Shown one piece after another: positions 1 to 8,195 of a stretch of DNA of 43,749 nt. Numbering within the stretch: the first letter of the stretch is position 1; every line of letters starts with the position of its first letter. This DNA is from Rhizobiaceae bacterium (GTDB taxonomy: Bacteria > Pseudomonadota > Alphaproteobacteria > Rhizobiales > Rhizobiaceae). A program made the translations under genes and the position numbers. The stretch lies in NCBI GenBank assembly GCA_027484835.1, contig JAIXSF010000471.1:1-43749 (forward strand), read 5' to 3'. The notes beneath the pieces are model-generated. The model saw only the letters and a list, made by a program, of their open reading frames with translations, was not told the origin of the DNA and did not search any database.

Positions 1-1
1 A

Positions 2-628
2 GCGGCCGGAAGCCGTCAGCCGGCGCTCAACACGCCCGATCCGAGCTATCACGGCGCGGTCTGGGTAGAAGCCGTCAAGCCGATCGGCCCTGTCGCCTAC
101 ATCATCAAGGCCCGCACGACGCTTTTGCGCGACCTCGGCTCCTCCCAGTCGCCGTTCAACTCTTTCCTGACACTGCAGGGCATCGAAACCCTGCCGCTCA
201 GGATCGAACGCCTTAGCAGCAATGCTCAGAAGGTGGCGGAATTCCTTCAGAAGCGCCCCGAAGTCAGCCGCGTGATCTATCCCGGCCTGCAGACAGGCAC
301 GGCGCGCGAACGTGCGGACAAGTATCTGAAGGGCGGCTATGGCGGTCTTGTGGGCTTCGAACTCAAGGCCGGCCGCGAGGCAGGCCGCAGTTTCATCAAT
401 GCGCTGGAGCTGCACTACCACGTCGCCAATATCGGCGATGCCCGCAGCCTCGCCATTCACCCGGCCTCGACGACCCACTCGCAGTTGACGGCGGAAGACC
501 AGTTCAAGACCGGTGTGACGCCGGGCTATGTGCGGCTGTCGGTCGGCATCGAGCATATCGACGACATCCTTGCAGACCTGGAACGAGGCCTCGAGGCCAC
601 CCAAGCCTTCAAGGCCGCGGCCGAGTGA
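2..628 (+). CDS. metY: O-acetylhomoserine sulfhydrylase, C-terminal part (5' end outside window)
   Basis: The reading frame is open from base 2, so only the last ~208 residues are visible. The protein belongs to the Cys/Met-metabolism PLP enzymes; this branch makes homocysteine from O-acetylhomoserine and sulfide in the cytoplasm. Recognisable family blocks are PALNTPDPSYHGAVW near the visible start, SPFNSFLTLQGIETLPLRIERL, and the C-terminal HPASTTHSQL block followed by VRLSVGIEHIDDILADL, which lies near the active site in this fold. The PLP lysine lies upstream of the window. The stop at 626-628 falls in a perfect 16-base palindrome. Cystathionine synthase/lyase paralogues share the fold, but the HGAVW and ETLPLRI blocks favour the MetY branch. 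It appears unrelated to the EPS genes that follow. Confidence 0.93.
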   Translation, partial: AAGSRQPALNTPDPSYHGAVWVEAVKPIGPVAYIIKARTTLLRDLGSSQSPFNSFLTLQGIETLPLRIERLSSNAQKVAEFLQKRPEVSRVIYPGLQTGTARERADKYLKGGYGGLVGFELKAGREAGRSFINALELHYHVANIGDARSLAIHPASTTHSQLTAEDQFKTGVTPGYVRLSVGIEHIDDILADLERGLEATQAFKAAAE

Positions 629-645
629 TCGTCGGCCGACGATGG

Positions 646-668
646 TTGCCGGCCCAAGCGGCCGGCAA
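646..668 (+). terminator. Strong stem-loop after metY, terminator-like without a T-run
   Basis: TTGCCGGCC (646-654) pairs perfectly with GGCCGGCAA (660-668) across a 5-base loop. It lies 18 bases after the stop codon and just after the palindrome ATCGTCGGCCGACGAT (628-643). No T tract follows, so it may protect the 3' end of the transcript rather than terminate it. The right arm lies inside the direct repeat copy that starts at 653; the left arm is absent from the distal copy at 20912. Confidence 0.45.
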
Positions 669-812
669 TCTATCGGAAAGCCAAGTCTACTTCGTTGGGA
701 GCTGCAGACTCCAAACTTATCTCGAAAACGCAAAAACCGCGGCGGTTCTACCGAGGCGGTTGCATTTTGGAGGATTGTATTGGTTGCGGGGATCTAGTTG
801 CACCGAGACTTG
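653..812 (+). repeat. 160-base direct repeat, copy A (left boundary of the EPS block)
   Basis: This stretch matches 20912-21071 in the same orientation and at the same length, with two compensating 1-base indels. The first ~109 bases differ at about ten positions by eye; the last ~50 are more diverged. Inside are AACCGC-G-GCGGTT (735-747) with a second GGCGGTT arm at 755-761, then a segment from about 780 resembling, on the minus strand, the CCA-end and T-arm of a tRNA ending in CCCCGCAACCA. No full tRNA cloverleaf exists here. It follows the metY 3' end directly. Confidence 0.85.
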
Positions 813-970
813 TGGATTAGGCGCATTTCGTCTCCTAGCTGTCATTGTGCGGATTGGCTAACATCCAGAAATCTCCGCCTAGGTTCCTTAGCTATGGTCT
901 CGATCTGCAGCTGATCCGTCGCCTGATCGTGGAATATGACATGAATGGAGGGGCCATGAGGGCAATTTGA

Positions 971-995
971 AGAGAGAAAGAGAGAGAGAGAGAAG
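971..995 (+). repeat. Short AG-dinucleotide tract
   Basis: An almost uninterrupted AG run (one AAAG interruption) lies about 80 bases beyond the 3' end of the leftward glycanase gene. It is outside any convincing coding region. The rest of 813-1077 holds nothing else I can identify. On the minus strand it is a CT-rich tract after the operon's last stop codon. Confidence 0.6.
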
Positions 996-1077
996 ATTGC
1001 GACAAGGACTTTTCCCTAGGCTCGTAACGCGAACGTCTTCACCTTCCCATGCCAACGCCAGCGATCTCCTGCATTTG

Positions 1078-1923
1078 TCATTCGGTCGCATACAGATCGT
1101 TGCGCTGGTAAACATGGACATAATCGACAAAGAGATAAGAGGGATCGGGCGTCTCATCGATCGGCCATCCCGCACCCAGCGCCAGATTGACAAGCGGGAA
1201 AAAGGGCATGTGGAACTCGGGCGGCGTATCGAAGCTCCAGACCGGCTGCCGGTCAAAATAGATGGTCGTTCTCTTCGGACCAATGTCGACGCCCCACGTG
1301 TGAAAGTCTGAGCTGAGACTACCTTCGGGTACCGATGTCCAATAGCCGTCGGACTGGTTCTTCCCTCCATGACTTTCTCGCCAGATATGATAGCCGCTCG
1401 AAAATTCGTAAGGGGCGCGACCGTAATACTCGAGCACGTCGATCTCTGCCGTGAAGGCAGAACGATCGAGGCCGATCAACCAGAAAGCCGGCCAAACCCC
1501 TTTGCCCGGCGGTAGCTTCATCCGGGCTTCGAAATAGCCGAACTTTTGTGAAAAACCTTCGCCCCGCGGATTGGTCGCTGACAGCAGTCCCGCCCGCCAA
1601 ACACCCTGCGCATCTTTCTTGGCTTCGATGCGCAAGATGCCCCCCGCGACGGTAAACGGAAATCCATCGGCAGGATCACTGAAGGATGCCGCTCCGAAAT
1701 CGCCGTTCCACGGTGTATGCGCAATCCAGCGCGATTTCCTTTCGCCCCAGGCCGAGACGCTGAGGGTGTCGAAGTTGTCTTCGAAGGTCAGCGAATAGGC
1801 CTTGAGATCAAGGGCATCGCCAGCCCTTAAAGGCTGCGGGGAGACAATCAGCACGAAAGCAGAGAGGAAAACTCCGGCTGATGTGCGGGAGACGTAACGC
1901 GCTGACTGGATTGAAACCATCAT
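1078..1923 (-). CDS. Secreted glycoside hydrolase family 16 endo-glycanase (ExoK-like)
   Basis: The 281-residue product has an N-terminal signal sequence (hydrophobic SAGVFLSAFVLIVSPQPL, likely cut near LRAGDA), so it acts outside the inner membrane. The GH16 active-site block EIDVLEYYG supplies the nucleophile and acid/base Glu pair, with ARMKLPPGKGVWPAFWL before it and DYVHVYQ at the end. Family members cut beta-1,3/1,4-glucans; ExoK-type enzymes trim nascent EPS and set its length. The ATG start is supported by AAGGAG about ten bases upstream and by a 4-base ATGA overlap with the flippase stop. It is the last gene of the leftward operon 6092-1078, so it should be made with the polymer assembly proteins. 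The actual substrate is inferred. Confidence 0.9.
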   Translation of the reverse strand: MMVSIQSARYVSRTSAGVFLSAFVLIVSPQPLRAGDALDLKAYSLTFEDNFDTLSVSAWGERKSRWIAHTPWNGDFGAASFSDPADGFPFTVAGGILRIEAKKDAQGVWRAGLLSATNPRGEGFSQKFGYFEARMKLPPGKGVWPAFWLIGLDRSAFTAEIDVLEYYGRAPYEFSSGYHIWRESHGGKNQSDGYWTSVPEGSLSSDFHTWGVDIGPKRTTIYFDRQPVWSFDTPPEFHMPFFPLVNLALGAGWPIDETPDPSYLFVDYVHVYQRNDLYATE

Positions 1924-3416
1924 GACCTTTGCTCCTTCATGCCGAAAAACCGTTGCCGGCCGGCTTCCATTCTTTGGAGGATGATCCATTCCAGTCCGGA
2001 CGGCCGATCTCTGGCATGCCAAAATGCGAGCGCCGTGAGCCAGAACAGGGTCATTGCGGCCACGCTGGTCAAGCCGAGGACGAGAAGCAGTTCCAATCCG
2101 GGGGGCAAGGCTGACACACAGGGCGCGAGCACAAAAAGGAACATCAGCATCGGCACGCTGGGCAAAAGAGCGCGCAGGAAAGCCGCGAGTTGCGCCCGAA
2201 CGGCAACGCCGATCAGGCGCCGGACGATCAACAGACTGGCTAGGTAAGCAACGGCGACACCGATCATCCGGGCCGCGATGGCCCCCTCGAGACCGAACTT
2301 GATGACGAGAAGAACTGTCACCGGTGCGCGCAAGGCGAATTCGACAAACATGCGCAGAGCAACGAGGCGGGTCTGATCCATCACCATGGCGAGCGGCGGC
2401 ATGATCGCAGACGGAAGAGTGAGGATGCTGACGATACAGAGTCCCTGGAAGACGGGAGCCGCGAAGGTCCATTTGTCCCCCACCGCCACCCTGAGCACCG
2501 GTTCGGCGAGCACGGTCAGGATCAGAAGGATGGGGGCCGCCGTCAACGTCACAGCATGGGTTGCCTTGAGATAGGCAGGAATGCGCTTCTGGCCTTCGTC
2601 AACCCTCGCAAAGCCCGCGATCAGCGGGCGCATCAGCGGCCCCACGAACACCTGATGCGGAATTCCGGCTATGCTGTCGGCAACGCTGAATGCCCCCAAT
2701 GCGGACAGACTGGTGAACCTTGGAAGAAGGAGCCGGTCGAGCTGCCAGTTGAAGGACATCAAGATCTGCGAGACGCTATTCCAGCCGATGATGTCGCGGA
2801 AACTTCTCCACTCGCGCAATCCAAGACGCGGTCGCATCGGAGCGAAGACATAAGAGGCGAATAGCGCAAAGGCCGGACCAGTGACGGAACCTATCGCTAG
2901 CCCCCAGTAGCTGTGTGTGGTCGCCGCGACACTCACCGCGGCAATCAGCGAGGCGAGCTTGACCATCAGATCGATCGCAAACTCCCGCTTGAAATCGAAG
3001 GCGCGCATGAAGATGACCATGCGCGGACTGACAAGACTGCGCATGGCAGGCGCGAGAGACAGCGTGGCCATCAGCGGCACAAGCCGCATATCGTCGTAAA
3101 GATAGCCAATCGGCCAGGCGAGCGACAACATGAGGGCGGCTATGGTCCCTCCGCGGATGAGGCTCAGCGTGAACGCCGTATCGAGCAGATCGTCCGTCAG
3201 GGTTTCTTGGCATAGCAGCGCCTGGGTCAGCGGCAATTCGAGAACGGTCTCGACGATGACGAGGATCGAGACAGCGATCGCCACCAGGCCGAAATCTTCA
3301 GGAGTCAGCAGTCGTGCAAGCAGGAGCAAAGTGAAGAAATCGATCAGGCGGGCGACCAACTTGCCCCCCATGCTCCACAGGCTTGCCGTCGCGATCTTGT
3401 GCCCGATCTCCGTCAT
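1920..3416 (-). CDS. Polysaccharide flippase of the MOP superfamily (Wzx/ExoT type)
   Basis: The ~498-residue protein has about 12-14 hydrophobic segments. Its N-terminus (IATASLWSMGGKLVARLIDFFTLLLLARLLTPEDFGLVAIA) is diagnostic for the polysaccharide-transporter branch of MOP exporters. Such proteins flip undecaprenyl-diphosphate-linked repeat units across the inner membrane. The first ATG consistent with the family N-terminus is at 3416; it has no clear ribosome site, and the frame stays open upstream, so the start is moderately certain. Upstream lies a 76-base gap after the GT4 gene; downstream it overlaps the GH16 start by four bases. With the Wzy-like and ExoP-like genes to the right it completes a Wzx/Wzy pathway. 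Confidence 0.9.
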   Translation of the reverse strand: MTEIGHKIATASLWSMGGKLVARLIDFFTLLLLARLLTPEDFGLVAIAVSILVIVETVLELPLTQALLCQETLTDDLLDTAFTLSLIRGGTIAALMLSLAWPIGYLYDDMRLVPLMATLSLAPAMRSLVSPRMVIFMRAFDFKREFAIDLMVKLASLIAAVSVAATTHSYWGLAIGSVTGPAFALFASYVFAPMRPRLGLREWRSFRDIIGWNSVSQILMSFNWQLDRLLLPRFTSLSALGAFSVADSIAGIPHQVFVGPLMRPLIAGFARVDEGQKRIPAYLKATHAVTLTAAPILLILTVLAEPVLRVAVGDKWTFAAPVFQGLCIVSILTLPSAIMPPLAMVMDQTRLVALRMFVEFALRAPVTVLLVIKFGLEGAIAARMIGVAVAYLASLLIVRRLIGVAVRAQLAAFLRALLPSVPMLMFLFVLAPCVSALPPGLELLLVLGLTSVAAMTLFWLTALAFWHARDRPSGLEWIILQRMEAGRQRFFGMKEQRS

Positions 3417-3492
3417 GCAGGCATGCCGCCGCCGCAGGAGATTTTGCAGACCGCTTCCAAGACGAGACAGATCCCTTCGCCATTCACTCTCC

Positions 3493-4719
3493 TCACGCCG
3501 ACCTCCCAGAATGCTTTTCCGTCGGAACGCCCGCACGGTTTTCCAGCCAATCCTCCAACAGGGCCATGAAGCGAGTTCGAAAGATGTCTGTCGAGAAGCG
3601 TTCGGCATGCCGGCGAATGGCATGGGGATCAAAGCTCGCCTCGCGGGCCTCGAACTCATCGATCGCACGAACCAGGCTCTCGACGCTCTGCTCGGCGAAA
3701 CGAACACCGACCTCCGCGTGCGAGACCGTCTCGCGCGCGCCGCCAGCGTCGAATGCGATCACGGGCCGACCGCTGGCCATGGCTTCCACGGGCAGGATGC
3801 CGAAATCCTCAGTGCCCGGAAACAAAAGCGCGCGGCAACGGCGCAGATGATCGGCAAGCACCTCGAAAGACTGATGGCCGAGAAACTCGACCGACGGACC
3901 GGCAATCGCCCGCAATTGGCTTGCCTGCTCCCCCTCCCCGATGACCAAGAGACGACGACCGGTTTCGCTGCAGGCGCGCACCGCAAGGTCCGCGCGCTTG
4001 TAGCCGGTGAGTTGGCCAGCATAGAGGTAGAACTCCCCCTGCCCGTCCCCAGCCCGGAAATCCTCGACCGCAACTGGCGGATGGATGACGCTGGCCTCCC
4101 TGTTGTAGAAGCGGCGGATGCGGCTTGCGATATAGCCGGAGTTGGCCACAAACACATCGACCCTTGCCGCCGAGGTGACATCCCAGACGCGCAGGAATGG
4201 AGCTGTCACCGACATCAGCATCCGCCCGGGCCAAGACAGCCCCCAGCGATAGAGGTGAAACAAGTCCCAGATGTAGCGCATTGGCGAGTGGCAATAGCAG
4301 ATATGCAAGGCATCCGGTCTGGTGATGACGGCCTTAGCCGGGCCAGATTCACTCGAAATGACCAGATCATAGTCTTGCAGGTCAAAATGCTCGAGCGCGA
4401 AGGGCATGAGCGGCAGCATCTTTGTATAGTGCCGCCGGGCGCCGGGAATTTTCTGCAGAAAGGACGTGGTGATCCGGTGTGACCGCAAGGTCTCGCTCAA
4501 ACGGCTTTCGTCGCAAACCAGGGTGAAGATATCGGCTTGCGGAAATAGCCGGCAGAGTTCCTCCAGCACCTTCTCGCCACCACGCATGGAAACGAGCCAA
4601 TAATGAACAAGTGCAACCTTCAGCGCCTTCTGCGGCGGCGGGAGATTGATAAGTACCGCGGGAGACCTTGATGCGTTGGTCGCCTCATCCATGTCTGCAG
4701 GTGGGGTAACTGTCCTCAT
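3493..4719 (-). CDS. Glycosyltransferase family 4 (WbaZ-like mannosyltransferase type)
   Basis: This is a 408-residue GT-B enzyme. It begins with LKVALVHYWLVSMRGGEKVLEEL, the glycine-rich N-terminal site, and carries CYCHSPMRYIWDLFHLY, a signature of the WbaZ-like GT4 subgroup. The C-terminal nucleotide-sugar half reads FPGTEDFGILPVEAMASGRPVIAF, with the E-x7-E retaining-GT motif region. It should add a sugar to the lipid-linked repeat on the cytoplasmic face; donor identity cannot be read from sequence. The start at 4719 is chosen because its ATG overlaps the TGA of the upstream GT4 gene (ATGA); an in-frame ATG at 4692 is an alternative. It is the second gene of the leftward operon. Confidence 0.9.
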   Translation of the reverse strand: MRTVTPPADMDEATNASRSPAVLINLPPPQKALKVALVHYWLVSMRGGEKVLEELCRLFPQADIFTLVCDESRLSETLRSHRITTSFLQKIPGARRHYTKMLPLMPFALEHFDLQDYDLVISSESGPAKAVITRPDALHICYCHSPMRYIWDLFHLYRWGLSWPGRMLMSVTAPFLRVWDVTSAARVDVFVANSGYIASRIRRFYNREASVIHPPVAVEDFRAGDGQGEFYLYAGQLTGYKRADLAVRACSETGRRLLVIGEGEQASQLRAIAGPSVEFLGHQSFEVLADHLRRCRALLFPGTEDFGILPVEAMASGRPVIAFDAGGARETVSHAEVGVRFAEQSVESLVRAIDEFEAREASFDPHAIRRHAERFSTDIFRTRFMALLEDWLENRAGVPTEKHSGRSA

Positions 4720-6092
4720 GACCAGCGTCCATATCGTGAGAGCCGTGAAGGCATCGCGGGGATGTCGTCGGCGTGAGACCGCAGCAGATCGAGATAGCTG
4801 GCGAGCAGAGCATCTCGCCATTCTTCCGGGCGGAGAAACAGGCCGTGGGCCCGTTCATGAGCGGCTTCGCTCATCGACCGAAGCTCATGCGCAGGCAAGC
4901 GATCGAGCGCCATCATGGCCCGCTCCATGGCCTCCGGCTTGCCCGGTTCGAATGTGATGGCCATTCCGAGGCTGCGCATTTCCTCGGCCAGAAAGGCACT
5001 TTCAGGCAGAAGGACCGGCAGACCGCTCGCAGCCGCTTCGACGGCGACAAGTCCGAAAGGTTCCGGATAACGAGACGGCATGATCAGGCCGCGCGCCCGC
5101 GAAATCGTTGCGCTGATCTTCTGAGCCGGCAGCCAACCGAGAACTTGAACATGAGCACCGACGCTTTCGATCTTGGCCTTCAGAGGCCCATCGCCGATAA
5201 CCGTCAGGCGAAGGCCCAGTTTTGTTGCAGCTGCAACGGCCTCCAATATCCCCTTTTCCGGATCGAGCCTGCCGATAAAAAAGAGGTCGCGGTTGTTTTC
5301 AGCGGCTACCCGGGTCTCGGAAAAGGCCTTCGCGGGGTTGCGAATGGTGATTAGCCGCTCCGGTGCGTATCCGGCCCGCATGAAATACGCGGCCATCTTC
5401 TCATGCAGCAAGACGATGCGGCGAAAGCGGTGGCGACGCCGCAATTGCAGGAACAGATTGGCGCCACGCGCAGAACGCCATGTCTTGTGGACAAAGTTTC
5501 GCTTGTCGCAGGATGTCGCAAGGCAATCCGCGCTGAGCGGGCGACGAGCACATGTCTCAAGACGACGATAATCGTAGAATGCGCCATTCGGACAGGCTGC
5601 GAAAAAATCGTGTGCGTGAACAATTGTGCGTTCGGCAACAGGGTCGAGCGCATCGAAGAGCGAGGGAGAGAGGATCTTCGACCAGCCATGGACATGATAG
5701 ACTGTAGACGGGGTGTCATGGGCGGCGATCCACCGCGTGATCGCCATGGCTGTGGAACGATTGTGTAGTCCGTCCACTGCGGCTGAAAGCGGCGCGGCCG
5801 ACAGGAGATCGGCTCCGCCGAGAGCGACCAGGTCGATCCCCTCGGACGCCAAGATCCCATTATCTCCGCGATCTCCGCAGATATAGGTGACGCGATATCC
5901 AGCGCTGTGCAGCTGTCGCGCGACGAGAAGAGCAAGCGCAGTCGCACCGCCACTGGCCACCGAATAATCGTCAATGATTACAATGCGATCAATTGCACTA
6001 TCGGCCGCCCTCCCCACGGAAAGCAGCATTGATTTGATGGCAGGCGCAGCGATCCGAATACGTGAAGGATCTTCCTGGATCGCACTGTTCAC
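4716..6092 (-). CDS. Glycosyltransferase family 4
   Basis: The 458-residue GT-B enzyme is the first gene of the leftward EPS operon. The N-terminal half has the donor/acceptor loop SVASGGATALALLVARQL. A Cys-rich insert around residues 155-185 (ETCARR, SADCLATSCDKR) recurs in one GT4 subgroup. The C-terminal half has FFIGRLDPEKGI and the retaining-GT block RYPEPFGLVAVEAAASGLPVLL. It likely extends the EPS repeat unit in the cytoplasm. The GTG start at 6092 is decided by GGAGG seven bases upstream; no ATG in the frame is as well placed. Its stop overlaps the next gene's start by four bases. Acceptor and donor sugars are unknown. Confidence 0.9.
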   Translation of the reverse strand: MNSAIQEDPSRIRIAAPAIKSMLLSVGRAADSAIDRIVIIDDYSVASGGATALALLVARQLHSAGYRVTYICGDRGDNGILASEGIDLVALGGADLLSAAPLSAAVDGLHNRSTAMAITRWIAAHDTPSTVYHVHGWSKILSPSLFDALDPVAERTIVHAHDFFAACPNGAFYDYRRLETCARRPLSADCLATSCDKRNFVHKTWRSARGANLFLQLRRRHRFRRIVLLHEKMAAYFMRAGYAPERLITIRNPAKAFSETRVAAENNRDLFFIGRLDPEKGILEAVAAATKLGLRLTVIGDGPLKAKIESVGAHVQVLGWLPAQKISATISRARGLIMPSRYPEPFGLVAVEAAASGLPVLLPESAFLAEEMRSLGMAITFEPGKPEAMERAMMALDRLPAHELRSMSEAAHERAHGLFLRPEEWRDALLASYLDLLRSHADDIPAMPSRLSRYGRWS

Positions 6093-6208
6093 GCAAAAAC
6101 CTCCACGGAAGACAAAACTACGCGTCGGTGGCGCGAAAGAGAAAACGCGCTCAAGACAGCTTAATCTGAATATAAACCGTTCGCCTCACCATGAGGCGAA
6201 AGCGGACG

Positions 6209-6958
6209 TCAAGCTGCGCCGCCGCAGTTGCGGGCGTGACTTTCCAAAGCGCTGCGATTGAGAAGACGGATACTACCGTGCGAGCCGCCAATCACGTTGC
6301 TTTCACGCAGCCGGCGCAGGCACTGATTTACCTTTTCTCGCGATGCGGGGACGGTGGCTGCCAGTTCGTGTTGTGAGATGGTCACAAGATCGGCGTCACC
6401 ACCATCGACGCTATAGATCATCGACAAACGCAGAAGTGTCTGCGCCAAACGTGACATCAGACTGCCGCCCGCATTGGCAATGATCCTAAGCTCGAGTTCG
6501 TTGATCCGAGAAAGCGCTCTGGACAGAAGTTCGACCTGGAAATGCGGGTCATTGGCGCAAAGTTCGCGCAGCAAGCGCCCGTCGTAAAAGTGTAGCTCGC
6601 AATCGGATACGGCACGGTATTCAAGGTTCATCGGCCTGCGCCGCAAGACCTCAATTTCACCAACCACACTCCCTTTTGGCATGATTTCCACGATGAACTC
6701 TCGGCCGTCGGCCAAGAGAGCATGTGCCCCAACAAGTCCCCGATGTATCCGGGCAAACATGTCACCCACGCCCCCGGCGCCGGCGATTAAATCTCCCCGC
6801 CGAAAACAGCGAACCGTCGACCGGTGCTGTGACAAGAGCGGCAACCACTGCCCCATGAGCCCTTCGAAAGTCGGCGGAGAGATTGGTGGAAGCGCCCTTC
6901 CGTAAGACTGAGTTCGACTCCGCTCTCCCGACACGAGACTGGTAACTGCACCATTCAT
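6209..6958 (-). CDS. Crp/Fnr-family transcriptional regulator
   Basis: The 249-residue protein has an N-terminal cyclic-nucleotide-binding-type beta roll (GREFIVEIMPKGSVVGEIEVL), a long dimerisation helix (LLSRALSRINELELRI) and a C-terminal winged helix with recognition region ISQHELAATVPASREKVNQCLRRLRE. The N-terminus lacks the Cys cluster of FNR oxygen sensors. The ATG at 6958 is chosen for GGGAG seven bases upstream. It lies between the two divergent arms of the EPS locus, facing the leftward operon (116 bases away), so it probably controls EPS production. A near-perfect Crp-type palindrome occurs at 7313-7328 before the priming transferase gene. The effector is unknown. Confidence 0.92.
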   Translation of the reverse strand: MNGAVTSLVSGERSRTQSYGRALPPISPPTFEGLMGQWLPLLSQHRSTVRCFRRGDLIAGAGGVGDMFARIHRGLVGAHALLADGREFIVEIMPKGSVVGEIEVLRRRPMNLEYRAVSDCELHFYDGRLLRELCANDPHFQVELLSRALSRINELELRIIANAGGSLMSRLAQTLLRLSMIYSVDGGDADLVTISQHELAATVPASREKVNQCLRRLRESNVIGGSHGSIRLLNRSALESHARNCGGAA

Positions 6959-7401
6959 GGACAACTCCCTACGCACTTGAAAATCTACTGCGCCGCACAA
7001 AATCGAAATCGACCGACGCGATTCACAGGAAAACTGGAGCATTTCTGCTCAGACAGCACGAAATGAAGCGCCGGAAATCTGAGCAACTCAAGGCACTTAA
7101 ACAATGCATTTGCGCATTTTATAATCATAAACATCGGTTTTTAACGATGATTCCCGAAATTTATATTCAGATACTTCGATTTCTCGCAGTTATAATCGAA
7201 AAACCAAATATGAGTCCACGCCATTACAATTTGCGAACTTGATGCACCCGAATTTGGTCCACTCCGAGTTCTGCCATGTCCAGATGATTACCATAAATAA
7301 TTTGTTAACGTTTGTAACCCGGGTCACAGACATCCACATTGCGACGCAACAATCTTTACAGCAAGCGCAATGCCTGCATGTGACGCGCTGCGGAGATGTA
7401 T
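6959..7401. promoter_or_regulatory. AT-rich divergent control region of the EPS locus
   Basis: This 443-base gap separates the Crp/Fnr-type gene (leftward) from the priming transferase gene (rightward). It holds no convincing coding region. From about 7080 to 7320 it is clearly richer in A and T than its surroundings, with TTATAATC-like stretches at 7120-7200, typical of regulated EPS promoters bound by silencers of the MucR/Ros type; that link is only inference. The strongest site is the palindrome at 7313-7328. I could not assign -35/-10 boxes with confidence. Confidence 0.6.
7313..7328. promoter_or_regulatory. Crp-type operator candidate TGTAA-N6-TCACA
   Basis: The 16-base palindrome TGTAACCCGGGTCACA deviates from the canonical TGTGA-N6-TCACA by one base. 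It lies 74 bases before the ATG of the priming transferase gene and 355 bases before the Crp/Fnr-type gene. Spacing fits either activation of the rightward genes or autoregulation. The central CCCGGG is unusually symmetric. Confidence 0.5.
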
Positions 7402-8115
7402 ATGACGACCGAATTTCAGGGTCTGGACGTTACCGACGCTTGGATTGGCTTGACGCATGACGCTACCGGCCAAACAGCGCAGTCAGTACATCGCTGGCCA
7501 ACGACCGCGAATGCAACGAAGCGCTCCTTTGATCTTGTCATTTCCGGCTTGGGTTTGCTGCTACTTTTACCGCTGCTTGTATTCACGGCAGCGCTGATCA
7601 AACTTTTTCATCCTGGACCGGTCTTCTACTCGCACAAGCGTGTGGGCTTGCATGGCCACGACTTCGGCTGCTTGAAGTTCCGCACGATGCACGTCGACGC
7701 GGCACAACAACTGGCCGAGCTGCTCGCGCGAGACGCCGAGGCCCAGGAGGAATGGGAGAAAACGCGGAAACTGAGAAATGACCCAAGGGTGACTGCGATC
7801 GGTGAGGTTCTCCGGAAGTCGAGCCTTGATGAACTTCCGCAGTTGCTGAACGTTTTTGCCGGCCACATGAGTATAGTCGGGCCTCGCCCTGTGACGCGCG
7901 AAGAACTTCCCCGCTATGGCCAATATGTCGAGCTTTATACGGCCACGCGTCCGGGACTGACAGGACACTGGCAGACGAGCGGCAGGAGTAACACCGACTT
8001 CGATAGGCGCGTAGCGCTGGACGTCGAGTACGTCACGCGGTGGTCACTCCTGTGGGACCTCTGGATCATCGCAAAGACGATCCCGGTCCTTTTCTCTCGC
8101 GAGGGGGCCTACTGA
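7402..8115 (+). CDS. exoY: Undecaprenyl-phosphate sugar phosphotransferase, EPS priming enzyme (ExoY-like)
   Basis: The 237-residue membrane protein starts EPS repeat synthesis by moving a hexose-1-phosphate from a UDP-sugar to undecaprenyl phosphate at the cytoplasmic face. One hydrophobic segment (FDLVISGLGLLLLLPLLVFTAALIKL, ~residues 35-60) is followed by family blocks GCLKFRTMHVDA, KSSLDELPQLLNVFAGHMSIVGPRPV and RPGLTGHWQTSGR. The short one-helix layout and C-terminal FSREGAY match ExoY rather than the long WbaP/WcaJ forms. The ATG at 7402 is chosen over that at 7396 because GCGGAG then sits six bases upstream. It heads the rightward EPS genes; the next gene begins ~80 bases downstream. 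Confidence 0.92.
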   Translation: MTTEFQGLDVTDAWIGLTHDATGQTAQSVHRWPTTANATKRSFDLVISGLGLLLLLPLLVFTAALIKLFHPGPVFYSHKRVGLHGHDFGCLKFRTMHVDAAQQLAELLARDAEAQEEWEKTRKLRNDPRVTAIGEVLRKSSLDELPQLLNVFAGHMSIVGPRPVTREELPRYGQYVELYTATRPGLTGHWQTSGRSNTDFDRRVALDVEYVTRWSLLWDLWIIAKTIPVLFSREGAY

Positions 8116-8195
8116 AATGCTGCGGCCTGGTTGCACGTCACTGAGAGAATGCAACGGCCGGCTCTTCTGAAACAGCAAGCGTATTGGGGAATAGT

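Noticed and set aside
780-812. A tRNA gene in the direct repeats
   Set aside because: Only the 3' acceptor/T-arm portion is recognisable; no anticodon arm or 5' acceptor half is present in either copy.
3130-4482. A 450-codon plus-strand frame opposite the flippase and GT4 genes
   Set aside because: Arg/Ser-rich translation without domains; the minus-strand frames carry clear family motifs.
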